Origin: Zoroaster sp. YZ-2022
Lineage: Eukaryota; Echinodermata; Asteroidea; Forcipulatida; Zoroasteridae
Length of the DNA stretch: 64,000 nucleotides
Reading direction: 5' to 3'
Assembly (NCBI GenBank): GCA_029582265.1
Contig: CM055819.1
Coordinates: 32,850,967-32,914,966, forward strand
Within the stretch, counting starts at the first letter, position 1. Each line of letters opens with the position of its first letter. The translations under genes and the position numbers were made by a program. The notes under the pieces are model-generated. The model ran no database searches. It was given only the letters and a program-made list of their open reading frames with translations, and was not told where the DNA came from. Shown piece after piece: positions 62,531-64,000 of this stretch.

Positions 62531-63289
62531 AGGGCTCGCGCACATGGTGGTTGAAACTGGTTCCACTTTGTGTACAAAATGAACGCGCGCAATCACTGCA
62601 CACACGCTACGCATCAACGCCAACAGAACAAAGATTTTTAGTTTTAAAAAGTCGGATTTATCATTCCTTGTTTAAGAGTGAAATCTAAAAAAGATTCCTC
62701 AGAATTTTGAAAAATAGTTGAATCATGTAATAAACTTACATTATATTCCCATTTTGATTGAGATTGACGTTTAAATTACACTTTTTTTGCTGTTTGAAAA
62801 GTCTCATTTTATCATCGGCACGATAAGCGTAGTGCTTGCCATGGTAAATTCACAGCCGTCCGGCAGGTCTCCACGGCCGCCGGACTCGACTCTCTGCCAG
62901 TGACTGTTTTAACTCAGTTTCGACAGTAGTAACACACTGTAGACGTCTAGGAACCATACATTAGTCAGAAGCTGATGAAAACTGCATTCAACCGCCCTCG
63001 GTCCATGATTATCTGTCATCGCTTGCAAAGTTGTGATATTTAAAAAGAAATTCAATACTTTTTCTTTACTAAAATTGTTTAAATAGTAATCGGACCTTTT
63101 ATATTTTAATAAGAAATATTTAATCTTAAAATAAGTTTTTTTATCCTGAAAATATAATTTTACTTTCGAGTTATAGACATTTTGTGATTTCATTATGGCC
63201 TTTTTGTTTGATGGTTACGGCACAGATTTTTTTTTTTAATACACCGCAGCGACGGGTTTTGGTACCATTTCGCCTCTTGTGTCAAGACT

Positions 63290-63655
63290 ATGAACCCATT
63301 CAGCACGCATGCGCGCTGGGAATTTCGACACTGCAAAAACCTACCATCAACGGAGACGGAATGGCTCCATGAGTTCCACTGCAGAGCGACTGCAGTTGAG
63401 TTTTCTATCGTCACTTACGGCCTCAGGGTTTCTCTCTCTCTCAAGACCGGAATTGGCACTTTTACTGCACAAACCCGTCCGCCATGTGTAAAAAAAGCGC
63501 GCTTTGGTTTGGACGTCCGCTGAGTCATGAGCTACTCGATGTAAACACATGTTCGGTAGGAAAATGGAGAAGTCGCATCATTCAGGTAACTAGAAAAAGA
63601 GGTTTTTTGAGGCACAAATTTTCCACTTTTGCAAACGGCCATGTGACGTCATAGT
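63290..63655. promoter_or_regulatory. Candidate bidirectional promoter / first-exon region
   Basis: CpG-containing DNA in an AT-rich neighbourhood, with a CRE palindrome TGACGTCA (63644-63651), an AP-1 site TGAGTCA (63521-63527) and a GCGC-rich motif. A consensus donor GTAAGTGAC faces the minus direction at 63418. A donor GTAACT faces the plus direction after 63585, just downstream of ATGGAGAAGTCGCATCATTC. The minus side has a short upstream ORF (63462-63485; MADGFVQ). It could drive an Lgl transcript with a non-coding first exon and a divergent gene, but the Lgl N-terminal coding exon was not found between here and E1. Confidence 0.35.
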
Positions 63656-64000
63656 TAATGTGTCGTTAGGGATAAAAAATAACATTAAACAGAATTCGGC
63701 AAGGTATAAAAACTTTTTTTTTAAATTAACGTTTAATGTTTGGCCTTAACAATGCTTAACGTTCTATCTAAGGGATTTATATTTTGTGGTTATTATAATA
63801 TTCATATTAACTTCGCTAATAAAATGAAACTTGAAAGATATGAATATCTAAGACCAAATACAAAAATAAACATGTTTAGCGTCCCCGCCCGCTTCCTTTT
63901 TGGCCCCCGCATGCTTTTTTTACTATTTTTTTTTTTCATTTTTATTTATTTTTTTTTTTTTTCATTTTTATTATTTTTTTTTTTAGAATTGAGGTAAAAT

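Overview
The window is animal nuclear DNA: AT-rich, with large introns, tRNA-derived SINEs, many small inverted-repeat (MITE-like) elements and a DIRS-type retroelement. The repeat style (SINE bodies with a 'GAGCAAGACACTT' block, ATT-repeat tails, frequent ACATGTAC motifs) suggests a marine invertebrate deuterostome, most likely an echinoderm. That placement is inference. I see no bacterial genes, operons or CRISPR arrays.

One protein-coding gene dominates. It lies on the minus strand and is a lethal giant larvae (Lgl / LLGL1-2) cell-polarity gene. I could chain 20 coding exons by hand, from 47809 (first visible) down to 3217 (last visible). All exon phases agree and give about 1053 codons. 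The order is: first WD40 propeller, the LLGL domain, second propeller with the basic aPKC-phosphorylation hinge (12336-12395), the conserved C-terminal propeller blades, an Ala/Glu/Pro-rich tail, and a C-terminal acidic segment. The N-terminal exons (the FNKTVEHGFP region of the family) were not found and probably lie beyond 64000. The final coding bases probably lie below position 1 or in an exon I could not find. The apparent stop at 5611 is intron read-through, because a donor at 5636/5635 joins in frame to an exon at 3217-3331.

Layout: 1-3216 is 3' intron/flank with a SINE and a MITE. 3217-17416 holds the dense exon cluster E6-E20, with several MITEs in introns and a 63-bp minisatellite between E18 and E19. 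17417-23761 holds E4 (from 23762), E5 and a foldback element. 23835-44808 is a 21-kb intron that has trapped many repeats, including a nearly 5.8-kb DIRS element (about 33470-39298) inserted inside an older MITE. 44809-47809 holds E1-E3. 47810-64000 is upstream intron or flank full of nested MITEs, a second SINE and a LINE 3' end. It ends in a CpG-containing segment near 63.4-63.65 kb with CRE and AP-1 motifs and outward-facing splice donors on both strands, possibly a bidirectional promoter.

The strongest unusual items are: the DIRS element with both inverted termini and a clear internal complementary region, but no room for an RT core; a three-fold tandem array inside that element whose junctions carry SINE/LINE-type tails; SINE and LINE copies sharing a 3' tail; a MITE nested in a MITE; and the 3' exon hidden behind a spurious stop. 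I found no convincing novel multi-gene system.
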